Assembly: GCA_017962545.1 (NCBI GenBank)
Contig: JAGCVD010000009.1
Coordinates: 19,447-83,446 of the forward strand
Origin: Bacteroidales bacterium
Lineage (GTDB): Bacteria; Bacteroidota; Bacteroidia; Bacteroidales; P3
Direction: 5' to 3'
Length of the DNA stretch: 64,000 nt
Below are positions 1 to 8,074 of this stretch, one piece after another; within the stretch, counting starts at the first letter, position 1, and each line of letters begins with the position of its first letter. Under the pieces are notes generated by a model that saw only the letters and a list, made by a program, of their open reading frames with translations, was not told the DNA's origin and made no database searches. The position numbers were made by a program, and so were the translations under genes.

Positions 1-2
1 AA

Positions 3-1121
3 CTGGACTATGTGTTCAAGGCCATGCAACAAAGCGAGCACTACCATCCTTATATTGTGATTATCCCCTACACGGTGTTTAAGAGCTACTCGGCGGAGGA
101 GAACGAGAAAACTATCCAAAGGACGGCGGCATTCGCCAAAGAGCATGGGTTTGAGTACATCATCCCCCGTGACGAGAAGACGGGGAAATGGATTGATATC
201 AAGAAGACACTCAATCCTGATATCGTGTTCTTCACCTGTCCGTATAAGGATATGGAAGGTAAATACCACGCCTATCATTTTGTGGACCGTCTGACATGCT
301 ATGTGTCCTATGGTTTTACTTCCATGAAGCTTTTCAAGAACAACTTTGACAAGATGGCCATTAATATGGCCGGCTGCTATTTTCTTGAGACGCCTATTCA
401 TAAACGTTTTGCAGAGCAATACAGTCATGCAAAAGGCCGAAACTGTTATGTGACAGGCTATCCCGGGTGCGAGATGTATCTGCGTAATGACTATCAACCC
501 AAGCAGGTGTGGCGCAAACAGGAATGCCCCAAAAAACGTGTCATCTGGGCTCCTCATCACACTATAGACGGTACTTTCAGTGTGTCGACATTCTTAGATG
601 TGTGCGATATTATGCTTGAGATGACCAAGAAGTACACAGATTGTGTACAGTTCGCCTTCAAACCCCATCAGCTGTTAAAGTTCAAGCTTATTGAGATGTG
701 GGGTGAAGAGCGTACCAATGCCTATTACAAGCAGTGGGAGACTCTGCCCAACTGTCAGTTGGAAGAGGGTGACTATGTGGACCTTTTCATAGGCTCTGAC
801 GCCATGATGCATGATAGTTGTAGTTTCACAACGGAATACCTATATCAACGCAAGCCGGTGCTGTACCTGTTGAAGAACAATCCGCAGGATGTGTTCAACG
901 ACTTTGGTATCATGTCGTTCAATCAGCACTACCATGGCTGCACAAGGGAAGATATAGAACGCTTCATAGAAGATGTGGTGCTTGGTGGCAACGACCCCAA
1001 GAAAGAAAGCCGAGAGCAATTCTTCAAGGATTACCTTGGCCCCTACAATGGCGCTCTGCCGTCGGAGAATATCATGAAGACGATAGATTCCCTCATTGAG
1101 GGCAAAGACCCTAATGCATAA
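3..1121 (+). CDS. CDP-glycerol glycerophosphotransferase-like protein, 5' truncated
   Basis: The frame is open from the first bases of the window and enters with Leu-Asp-Tyr-Val-Phe-Lys, so the gene starts upstream; the GTG at 12 is simply an internal Val. The visible 372 residues resemble the catalytic half of TagB/TagF-type enzymes, which transfer polyol-phosphate units from CDP-activated donors onto surface glycans. Supporting features are IWAPHHT, then a stretch with FKPHQLL, then SDAMMHDSCSFTTEYLY followed by KPVLYLL. This corresponds to the family's H-x-K-x-H-type and D-x-S-S-type active-site blocks. In Bacteroidota such genes usually belong to capsule or LPS loci. The only neighbour in view, a converging glycosyltransferase, fits that, but the upstream locus is not visible. 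The family call is from motif recall; the donor and acceptor are unknown. Confidence 0.72.
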   Translation: MDYVFKAMQQSEHYHPYIVIIPYTVFKSYSAEENEKTIQRTAAFAKEHGFEYIIPRDEKTGKWIDIKKTLNPDIVFFTCPYKDMEGKYHAYHFVDRLTCYVSYGFTSMKLFKNNFDKMAINMAGCYFLETPIHKRFAEQYSHAKGRNCYVTGYPGCEMYLRNDYQPKQVWRKQECPKKRVIWAPHHTIDGTFSVSTFLDVCDIMLEMTKKYTDCVQFAFKPHQLLKFKLIEMWGEERTNAYYKQWETLPNCQLEEGDYVDLFIGSDAMMHDSCSFTTEYLYQRKPVLYLLKNNPQDVFNDFGIMSFNQHYHGCTREDIERFIEDVVLGGNDPKKESREQFFKDYLGPYNGALPSENIMKTIDSLIEGKDPNA

Positions 1122-1126
1122 AGAAT

Positions 1127-1149
1127 ACGGAGCCAGAAGGCTCCGTTTC
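1127..1149. terminator. Hairpin terminator between converging genes
   Basis: An 8-bp perfect stem (ACGGAGCC / GGCTCCGT) with a 4-base loop AGAA is followed by TTT. It lies 5 bases after the stop of the glycerophosphotransferase-like gene and about 30 bases from the end of the converging glycosyltransferase gene, so it can serve either strand. Confidence 0.75.
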
Positions 1150-1166
1150 TAATTTTTAATTTCTAA
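1146..1166. repeat. Heptamer tandem array, 3 copies (TTTCTAA/TTTTTAA)
   Basis: Three contiguous 7-base units TTTCTAA, TTTTTAA, TTTCTAA directly follow the terminator hairpin. This is the first of many short heptamer arrays in the window, each with its own consensus. Confidence 0.7.
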
Positions 1167-1175
1167 TGTTCGCCG

Positions 1176-2273
1176 CTAGTTGGTGGGAAGCACGGCGCGG
1201 AATTTAGATACCATGCGGTCGGCGGAGTATTGGTTTAGATACACTTCGCGGCTGTAGGTGTTGAAGCGAGGTCGCGGTGTTTGGCAGAAATCTTGTATGG
1301 CCGCGATGAACTCGTCGGCCGTCAGGCAGCAGTCGCCGGCTTTGGTGTAGTCGAGTTCGTAGCCGCTCCAAGCTTCGGGGGTGCCGATGATGTTCTTACC
1401 ATACATCATACTCTCACAAGTCTTCACCTTCATGCCGCTGCCTTTGAAGATGGGCAGCACCATGATGTCGGCAGCCTCGAAGAGAGGCTCTAGGTCGGGA
1501 ACGTTGCTCAGTATCTCGATGTCGGAGGTTGTCCAGTCGGCCTCTTTCAGTTTCTCCATGCCTTTCCCCACAATTTGCATCCGGATATTGACGTGCGGCA
1601 GCACATTCTTCACAAACCATTCGATGCCCTCCACGTTGGCGGGGAAGTAGGCACCAAGGAACATGCACAGCGGCTTCTCAGCTGTGAGTTCGGTGGGGTA
1701 GTTGTCACGCTTGTAGCGGTCGACAAAGGCGACGGGCACCAGCTGGTCGGCATGGCGGCCGTAGCGACGGAAGAGCTCGTCGTCGTCGCGTGTGGAGAGT
1801 GCGATGGTGTGGTCGGCGTAGCGGCAACTCCAACGGTCGTTGCGGTCGGCGCAGGGCACCACAAGCCACCGCATGGGGTTGAGCCGGTTGGAATATTTGG
1901 CGGCAAAATAGACGGCTTCCACATTGTGGAAGAAAGCTACGATACGGCCTTTATAACCTGTTTCTTTGAGGCGTTTGGCCACGATGCCAAAAACCGACCG
2001 GTCCACGAAGACCACGTCGTATCCTTGCGCCAATGCTATAATCTCACGAACCCGCTTGGGCGTCAGGCCGAAATAGTAGCCGAAGGGCATATAGGCTATT
2101 CCTTGCAGGTATTCCCATGGAGTGCGGCGGTGGGTCTCATCGTGAATGAAATAGGTATCGACATTCTCCTTGCCGGCAATCTCACGCAGCACGACAAGGT
2201 TCTTCTCGCTGCCCTGTTCTCCCCCCTCGGGTACGCCACGCGTCTTCTTGTAACGTATTATCAGTATTTTCAT
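1176..2273 (-). CDS. Glycosyltransferase, GT4-like (GT-B fold)
   Basis: A 365-residue protein with the two-domain GT-B layout. The N-terminal MKILIIRY opens a Rossmann-type acceptor domain with no signal peptide. The C-terminal donor domain contains FLGAYFPANVEGIEWF and QIVGKGM, then VLPIFKGSGMKVKTCESMMY, which is the sugar-nucleotide binding region of family 4 enzymes, with a Glu in KTCESM at the usual position. It should move a sugar from a nucleotide donor onto a cell-surface glycan in the cytoplasm; the sugar cannot be predicted. Its ATG overlaps the stop of the upstream YfhO-like gene by four bases (ATGA), so the two are translationally coupled. It is the last gene of a pgpH-yfhO-GT minus-strand unit. 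A YfhO-like membrane protein beside it suggests a shared envelope-glycan role (inference). Confidence 0.85.
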   Translation of the reverse strand: MKILIIRYKKTRGVPEGGEQGSEKNLVVLREIAGKENVDTYFIHDETHRRTPWEYLQGIAYMPFGYYFGLTPKRVREIIALAQGYDVVFVDRSVFGIVAKRLKETGYKGRIVAFFHNVEAVYFAAKYSNRLNPMRWLVVPCADRNDRWSCRYADHTIALSTRDDDELFRRYGRHADQLVPVAFVDRYKRDNYPTELTAEKPLCMFLGAYFPANVEGIEWFVKNVLPHVNIRMQIVGKGMEKLKEADWTTSDIEILSNVPDLEPLFEAADIMVLPIFKGSGMKVKTCESMMYGKNIIGTPEAWSGYELDYTKAGDCCLTADEFIAAIQDFCQTPRPRFNTYSREVYLNQYSADRMVSKFRAVLPTN

Positions 2274-4762
2274 GCTACCTTACGTTTGCGGTAGTAGAGC
2301 ACGATGGCGCCAACGGCCAGCAGGACCAGCACAATGGAAGCGACGATGGTGACGGTGTCCATCTTGTGGAACAGCGGCGCCTCGTTGCGGAACTCAATCA
2401 CATGATCGCCGGCGGGTATAACCATACCGCGGAGGATATAGTTGACCCGGAGGTATTCGGCAGGCTTGCCGTCGATGTAGGCACGCCAGTCGGGCGAGTA
2501 GTATATCTCGCTGAACACCGCCAGTTGCTCGTCGCTGGTATGGGAGGTGTATTTCAGGTAGTCGGGATTGTAGGGCATCTGATGCACCATCTCGATGCGG
2601 TCGGTGCTGTCAAGGACCGACTCGTTGTCAGGCAGCGAGAACTCGTTGCTGTTGATGATGGCCGTCGTGGAGGGGTCGAAGTCGCCCAGTGCCAGTATCT
2701 CGCCATTGGCGTCGTCCACCCACTTCACGTCGCGCACAAACCAGCAGTTGCCCAGCGCCTCGGGGTTGCGCTGCACCTGCCCCCCCTGCACCACGAAGTA
2801 GCGGGCGTTAAGCATATTGAGTACCTGCATGTTGATATGCCGGCTGATGTAGAAGTCGATGATGTCCTGATAACGCCGCATCTTCACGGCGCTGTATCCG
2901 CCAATCTGATGGTGGAAAGCCGCAGGCTTACTGTCGTTGAAGGTGTTGGTGGCCAGATTGAGCACACGGTAGTCTTGGTCGCCGAACTGTATGGCGTACT
3001 GGTCGATGACGGCATCCCACGGGTCGGGGCGCAGCTTCAGTTGTTGCTCGCTGACATAGTTCTTCTCGTTCAGGTAGCGGCGGTCGACACCCCACAGGTC
3101 GACGACCACCAGCACGGTGAGCACCAGACAGATGATGATAGGCAGACTGGACTTTTGGGAGTCCTGCGATTTGCCCGATAGTCTCACATACAGCCACAGC
3201 GCTGCCGCAGCCAGTGCGATGAAGAGAATCGAGCGCCAGGTGTCGCTTTGGAACAGCGCCCTGCGGTCCTCGATGAAGATACTCTGTATCAACGCCCACT
3301 GGTTGCCATACTGCGGCGCCATCTGAGTGTCGGCTACGCCAGTGAACGGGAGCGAGCCGCTGACGATGAGGCCGACGAGGAGAGTGAGGACGGTGCCGCC
3401 TCCAGAGATGTAGAGAGCCAGCGTCTTACGTTTGGCAGGCACCTCTTTTGACAAAAACTCACGCAGACCTAGCATGCCGAGCAGCACCATGGTGACGTTG
3501 GCCAGCACGAGGCTCATGCTGGGTGTGCGGAACTTGTTGTACAGCGGCAGATTGTTGAACAGCCATTCGTTGAGGGGCAAGAAATTACGACCCCACGACA
3601 TCACAATGGCAATTAGTGTGGCGATGAGCAGCCACCAGCGTTCCGGTCCCTTGACCAATATTAGACCTAGCAGGAAGAGGAACACCACGATGGCACCGAA
3701 GTAGACGGGGCCGCTGGTGAAAGGCTGGTTGCCCCAGTAGAGAGGAGCCTGGTCCTGACGGAAGTTCTTGTAGCAGGCGCTCTCCTTGCCGACGGGTTCC
3801 CCGCTGCCGCCACCCATGGCGCCGGGAACCAGAAGCGTATAAGTTTCGCCGATGCCGTAACTCCATGAGAAGGCGTAGTCGATGTCGAGTCCGCTTTTCT
3901 TTCCTCCAATGGAAGCGGGCTCGCCGTCGTGGTAGAGGTCTTCGGGGGTGACGGTGATGGCGTTGCCGCCACGCATGGTCTGTTTCGAGTACTGCTCGCT
4001 GACCATCAGTGTGCGGGCGTTACAGGCGAAAGCCAGTGCGCAGCCTGCCAGCAGGATGCCTACACCCACCATGAAACGGGGGAAGTGGCGTTTGGCGATG
4101 GAGTGTGCCAAGTACACCACACCCAGCACCAATGCGCCGATGATGGTGTAATAAGTAATCTGAATATGGTTGCAGATGAGCTGCAGGCCCAGTGCCACGG
4201 TGAAGAGTAGACCACCCCACAGCCAGTCGCTCCATTTCTTTGCACCCTCTTTCGGCCGTCGTAAGCAGAGTACCATGCCCGCCAGTATCGGCGCCGCCAT
4301 AGCCAGCGCCCATGCTTTTGTGATGTGTCCGGCCTCGACGATGATGATGTTGTAACTGCCCAGTCCGAAGGCCAGCGCGCCGAGCAGTGCCAGCCAGGGT
4401 GAGCATCCCAGCACCAGCAGTGCCACATAGAAACCGATGAGGTAGAAGAACAGCACGCCGGCGCTACGCTCCAACCCCAGCACCTGCAGGGTTCCCAGGC
4501 GTTGAAGCGGAGTGAAGACGCTCTTTACTGGAGGATTGCCGCCCACCTGGTAGGCTGGCATACCGCTGAACATGGCGCTGTTCCAATGCACATAGACGCC
4601 AGTTTTCTTCTGGTAGTCCTTGGTCTCTTTGACCATGGCTTCGAATTTCTGTGTGTCGCCCTGATAGATGGCTTTGCCCTCAAGGGCAGGGGAGAAATAG
4701 GCCAGTGCCACCGCCAGCATTGCGACGACAAGACCTATGTGTAAAAGAATTCTCTTCTTCAT
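2270..4762 (-). CDS. YfhO-family polytopic membrane protein (GT-C-like)
   Basis: An 830-residue membrane protein. A first transmembrane helix (GLVVAMLAVALAYF) is followed by a periplasmic loop with KAIYQGDTQKF and HWNSAMFSGMPAYQ, a signature of Bacteroidota YfhO-family proteins. About a dozen hydrophobic helices follow, then a soluble C-terminal region ending in one more helix and the basic tail YYRKRKVA. YfhO-family proteins are thought to be lipid-linked sugar transferases of GT-C type; in Gram-positives they glycosylate lipoteichoic acid, while the Bacteroidota substrate is unknown. The gene starts directly after the pgpH stop with no gap and overlaps the following glycosyltransferase by four bases. 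Length and motif spacing look intact. Confidence 0.85.
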   Translation of the reverse strand: MKKRILLHIGLVVAMLAVALAYFSPALEGKAIYQGDTQKFEAMVKETKDYQKKTGVYVHWNSAMFSGMPAYQVGGNPPVKSVFTPLQRLGTLQVLGLERSAGVLFFYLIGFYVALLVLGCSPWLALLGALAFGLGSYNIIIVEAGHITKAWALAMAAPILAGMVLCLRRPKEGAKKWSDWLWGGLLFTVALGLQLICNHIQITYYTIIGALVLGVVYLAHSIAKRHFPRFMVGVGILLAGCALAFACNARTLMVSEQYSKQTMRGGNAITVTPEDLYHDGEPASIGGKKSGLDIDYAFSWSYGIGETYTLLVPGAMGGGSGEPVGKESACYKNFRQDQAPLYWGNQPFTSGPVYFGAIVVFLFLLGLILVKGPERWWLLIATLIAIVMSWGRNFLPLNEWLFNNLPLYNKFRTPSMSLVLANVTMVLLGMLGLREFLSKEVPAKRKTLALYISGGGTVLTLLVGLIVSGSLPFTGVADTQMAPQYGNQWALIQSIFIEDRRALFQSDTWRSILFIALAAAALWLYVRLSGKSQDSQKSSLPIIICLVLTVLVVVDLWGVDRRYLNEKNYVSEQQLKLRPDPWDAVIDQYAIQFGDQDYRVLNLATNTFNDSKPAAFHHQIGGYSAVKMRRYQDIIDFYISRHINMQVLNMLNARYFVVQGGQVQRNPEALGNCWFVRDVKWVDDANGEILALGDFDPSTTAIINSNEFSLPDNESVLDSTDRIEMVHQMPYNPDYLKYTSHTSDEQLAVFSEIYYSPDWRAYIDGKPAEYLRVNYILRGMVIPAGDHVIEFRNEAPLFHKMDTVTIVASIVLVLLAVGAIVLYYRKRKVA

Positions 4763-6742
4763 TTATTGTTGTTTGACAGTTGGGTACTCCACGCGAACGT
4801 GGTAGATGCTCATGATTTTATCTTTGAGGAATTTACGTATGCGAGCGATGTCGGCCAGCGACAGGGGACTGTTGTTCAGTTGCCCTGTCTGTATCTTACT
4901 GTCGATGAGTCGGTCGATCAGCGCGTCGGTATTCTCTTTGGTGTGCTGTTTCAGGCTGCGGCAGGCGGCCTCCACCGTGTCCACAATCATCACCACTGCC
5001 GTCTCGCGTGAATAAGGCTGTGGTCCTGGGTAGCGGAAGCGGCTCGTGTCGAAGTTCCCGTCGGGGTGCCGCTCCAGCTCCTTGGCGTAGAAATAGCCCG
5101 TATAGGTGGTGCCGTGATGCGTGCGAATAAAGTCCTGTACCTCCGCAGGCAGGTGGTAGTGACGTGCCAGCTCCAGGCCGTCGGTCACATGCTGCGTGAT
5201 AATCTGTGCGCTCTCCATATAGTCCAGTTCGTCGTGCGGGTTGAATTCCGACGTCTGGTTCTCGGTGAAGTACAGAGGGTTGCGCACCTTTCCGATATCG
5301 TGGTACAGCGCTCCTACCTTGGCCAGCAGCGCGTCGCCGCCCAGCTCGCCCAGCAGGTCCTCCGTGATGTTGGCCACCTGGACTGAATGCTGGAAAGTCC
5401 CCGGTGCCCTCCTGCTCAACTCCCGTAGCGCCGGATGCCCTGTGCTGCTCAACTCCATCAACGTCAGGTGTGTCGTCATGCCGAACACCTTCTCGAACAG
5501 GTATATCATCGGGTAGGCCATCAGGGTCAGTAGCGCGTTCAGGAAGAACATCAGGTACTTCTCCGGTGTCAGCGACAGCAGGTTCGTATCTTGACTCAGC
5601 ACGCCAGCCGAATAGATGAACGAATAGCTCAGGAAAATCACCAGAGCCAGCACAAAGAACTGGCTCCTCCTCTCCAGGTTGCGCACCGCGATGATGCTCA
5701 TCATGCCCGTCACCAACTGGTAGAAAATGAACTCGAACGAATTCGGAACCAAGTTGGCCAGGATAATCACCGTTGTCAGATGGATGTACAGTGCCACCCG
5801 CATGTCGAAGAAGACACGCATCAGGATGGGCACTATACACAGCGGCACCAGCAGCACCCAGTCGGGGTTCACCCTTACTACCAGCGACACCAATGCCGAC
5901 ATCAGCAGTATCTGCAACATCACGAACAGCACCTTGCGGTCGTCCTTTAAGATGGGATGACGTGTGTTCTTCAGGAACATATACAATGCCACGAATGCAA
6001 TCACCGCCAGTAGCAGCTGACCCAGCAGCTGTCCCCCGAGGCTGTAGTTCGAAGAAAACCTCCGGTCGTTCTCGGCCTCCAGACTACGTATCACCTGAGC
6101 CTTCTCCTCCGTCACCTCCTCGCCCTTGGAAACAATGTTCTCGCCAGCCATCACCATACGGCTGCTGTGGCCTATCTGCGACAATCGGCTGTCCAGCTCG
6201 AGCGCAGTGCGGTTCTCGTCGAGAACCAGGCTGGGGGCCAACACCCTGTCGCGCAGCACCCCAGGTTCGAGGTCGGCGGCGCTGATGAACTCGCGGCTGC
6301 GGTGCATACTGCCCACCGCGCCGCCCAGCACCACCACCGAATGACCTTCCAGAGGTGTCTCTCCTGTCTCGATATAGCCGATGCGGTATATGCTGTCAAT
6401 CTGTCGTTTGAGCGTCCGTTGTTCGGCCTGTGTCAGCTTCAGCGACTCCAGGCGTTCCAGCGCCGTCGTGCGTGCCGTCGAGTCCACACGGTAATACAGG
6501 ATGGCCTTCTGCCGCTCCGCCTCCTGCTCCATCGCCAGTTCGTCTGACGAGAGCATCACAGCAAAATCGTACGGAGCCACCAAATTCGTACCGCGCCAGA
6601 TGGCGCCCACCTTGTAGTCATAATGCTCTCCATGACGCGTATGCGGGAAAAGCACCACAATCAGTATCGCCGTGACCAGCATGGCCAGTATTCTGTAAAT
6701 CAGCGACAAGCGCTTTACTGTTGCTGTTATTACACTATTCAT
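4763..6742 (-). CDS. pgpH: 7TM-HD cyclic-di-AMP phosphodiesterase, PgpH type
   Basis: A 659-residue membrane enzyme of the 7TMR-HDED / 7TMR-HD / HD architecture. After an N-terminal helix (LAMLVTAILIVVLF) there is an extracytoplasmic domain of about 200 residues, then seven hydrophobic helices, then a cytoplasmic HD domain. The metal-binding HD motif is in GALYHDIGKV near residues 478-482, with further His residues in IITQHVTDG and FIRTHHGTT. Family members hydrolyse the second messenger c-di-AMP to pApA; no cyclase gene is in the window. A TTG 12 bases upstream gives a longer frame, but that TTG is part of a TATATTTG promoter box, so the ATG at 6742 is preferred. It heads the minus-strand unit with yfhO and a glycosyltransferase and is divergent from the flavodiiron gene. 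Confidence 0.88.
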   Translation of the reverse strand: MNSVITATVKRLSLIYRILAMLVTAILIVVLFPHTRHGEHYDYKVGAIWRGTNLVAPYDFAVMLSSDELAMEQEAERQKAILYYRVDSTARTTALERLESLKLTQAEQRTLKRQIDSIYRIGYIETGETPLEGHSVVVLGGAVGSMHRSREFISAADLEPGVLRDRVLAPSLVLDENRTALELDSRLSQIGHSSRMVMAGENIVSKGEEVTEEKAQVIRSLEAENDRRFSSNYSLGGQLLGQLLLAVIAFVALYMFLKNTRHPILKDDRKVLFVMLQILLMSALVSLVVRVNPDWVLLVPLCIVPILMRVFFDMRVALYIHLTTVIILANLVPNSFEFIFYQLVTGMMSIIAVRNLERRSQFFVLALVIFLSYSFIYSAGVLSQDTNLLSLTPEKYLMFFLNALLTLMAYPMIYLFEKVFGMTTHLTLMELSSTGHPALRELSRRAPGTFQHSVQVANITEDLLGELGGDALLAKVGALYHDIGKVRNPLYFTENQTSEFNPHDELDYMESAQIITQHVTDGLELARHYHLPAEVQDFIRTHHGTTYTGYFYAKELERHPDGNFDTSRFRYPGPQPYSRETAVVMIVDTVEAACRSLKQHTKENTDALIDRLIDSKIQTGQLNNSPLSLADIARIRKFLKDKIMSIYHVRVEYPTVKQQ

Positions 6743-6751
6743 AATTGACTG

Positions 6752-6759
6752 CAAATATA
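6752..6759 (-). promoter_or_regulatory. Minus-strand -7 box TATATTTG for pgpH
   Basis: Reading the minus strand, TATATTTG matches the Bacteroidota -7 consensus TAnnTTTG. It ends 10 bases before the pgpH ATG, which implies a transcript with almost no leader. The -33 TTTG is poor (GTTTTA near 6779). Confidence 0.6.
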
Positions 6760-6826
6760 CGAAAAAAAGATAAAACTAACGTAAAATATAAAAAGACCCT
6801 TTGACGAGGCTTTTTTAAAACTCTTT

Positions 6827-6856
6827 TTTGTATGTCGGGAAAAAAGTATATCTTTG
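6827..6856 (+). promoter_or_regulatory. Promoter of the flavodiiron gene
   Basis: A -33 TTTG (6827-6830) and a -7 TATCTTTG (6849-6856) are 18 bases apart, a good match to the TTTG / TAnnTTTG pattern of the Bacteroidota primary sigma factor. The ATG follows 25 bases after the -7 box. Confidence 0.8.
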
Positions 6857-6880
6857 CACCGAGAAAAACAACATACCATT

Positions 6881-8074
6881 ATGGCGAAAAAGATAACAGA
6901 CAGAGTGACTTGGGTCGGCAAGGTCGACTGGGAACTCACTCATTTCCATGGCGACGAACTCTCCACCCATCGTGGTTCATCGTACAACTCATACCTTGTC
7001 CGTGACGAGAAGGTGGCGCTGATAGATACCGTCTGGCAGCCCTACGACCGTGAGTTCGTCAGCCGTCTGGCGCAGGAGATAGATTTGACGAAGATTGATT
7101 ACATTGTGATGAACCACAATGAGATTGACCACAGTGGTGCCTTGCCAGAATTAATGCGTGCTGTTCCCGTGGGCACCCCCATCTATTGCACAGCCAAAGG
7201 CGAGGCCATTATCCGTGGTCATTATCACGAAGACTGGAACTTTGTCAATGTCAAGAGCGGCGACACCCTCGACCTCGGCACTGGCACTCTCACGTTCATC
7301 GAGGCGCCCATGTTGCATTGGCCCGACACCATGTTTACCTACTACAATGGTGACGGCGGCCTTCTCTTCAGCAACGATGGTTTTGGCCAGCACTATGCCA
7401 CCGAAAGCCTCTTCAACGACGCTGTCGATGCCTCCGAGCTTTATTACGAGGCTATGAAGTATTACGCTAACATCCTCAATACATACAGTCCCATCGCCCT
7501 GCGCAAGGTGAAGGAAATTATGGCCATGAATCTACCTTTGACGATGATATGCCCCTCGCACGGCGTCATTTGGCGCGACAATCCCATGCAGATTGTGGAG
7601 AAATACCTTGACTGGGCCGCCGACTACCAAGAGGACAGGGTCACTGTTGTCTATGATACCATGTGGCAGTCCACGCGTCGCATGGCCGAAGCTATTGCCG
7701 ACGGTATCCGACAGGTTAGCCCCACCACTGAGGTAAAGCTCTTCAATGCCGCCCTTTCCGACAAGAACGACATCACCACCGAGGTGTTTCGCTCCAAGGC
7801 CCTGCTTGTCGGCTCACCCACTGTCAACTATGGTCTTACCTATGCTATCGATGGTCTGCTGGGCATGATGAAAGGTCTCAAGTTTCGAAATAAAAAAGCC
7901 GCCGCTTTCGGCAGCTATGGTTGGAGCGGAGAAGGTGCCAAGCTTATCTCGGCAGCCCTTCAGGGCGCTGGATTCGAGCTTGTCAACGAAGGTGTCCGTG
8001 CCCTCTGGGTCCCCGACGAGGATGCCCTTAATCAATGTCGTGAATATGGACGCAACTTTGCCCAAGCATTATGA
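6881..8074 (+). CDS. Flavodiiron protein (FprA-type oxygen/NO reductase)
   Basis: A 398-residue cytoplasmic flavoprotein that reduces O2 to water, or NO to N2O, protecting anaerobes from oxidative or nitrosative stress. The N-terminal metallo-beta-lactamase domain carries the di-iron ligands: H79, E81, D83 and H84 in NHNEIDHSG, H147-like in EAPMLHWPDT, and a late His in CPSHGVIW. A flavodoxin domain begins near residue 255 (VVYDTMWQSTRRMAEAI, the FMN phosphate loop) and runs to the C terminus. There is no rubredoxin extension, so electrons must come from a separate partner. A TTG at 6854 would extend the frame, but it lies inside the -7 promoter box; the ATG at 6881 gives the standard MAKKITD start. 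The M20 peptidase gene follows with a four-base overlap. Confidence 0.93.
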   Translation: MAKKITDRVTWVGKVDWELTHFHGDELSTHRGSSYNSYLVRDEKVALIDTVWQPYDREFVSRLAQEIDLTKIDYIVMNHNEIDHSGALPELMRAVPVGTPIYCTAKGEAIIRGHYHEDWNFVNVKSGDTLDLGTGTLTFIEAPMLHWPDTMFTYYNGDGGLLFSNDGFGQHYATESLFNDAVDASELYYEAMKYYANILNTYSPIALRKVKEIMAMNLPLTMICPSHGVIWRDNPMQIVEKYLDWAADYQEDRVTVVYDTMWQSTRRMAEAIADGIRQVSPTTEVKLFNAALSDKNDITTEVFRSKALLVGSPTVNYGLTYAIDGLLGMMKGLKFRNKKAAAFGSYGWSGEGAKLISAALQGAGFELVNEGVRALWVPDEDALNQCREYGRNFAQAL

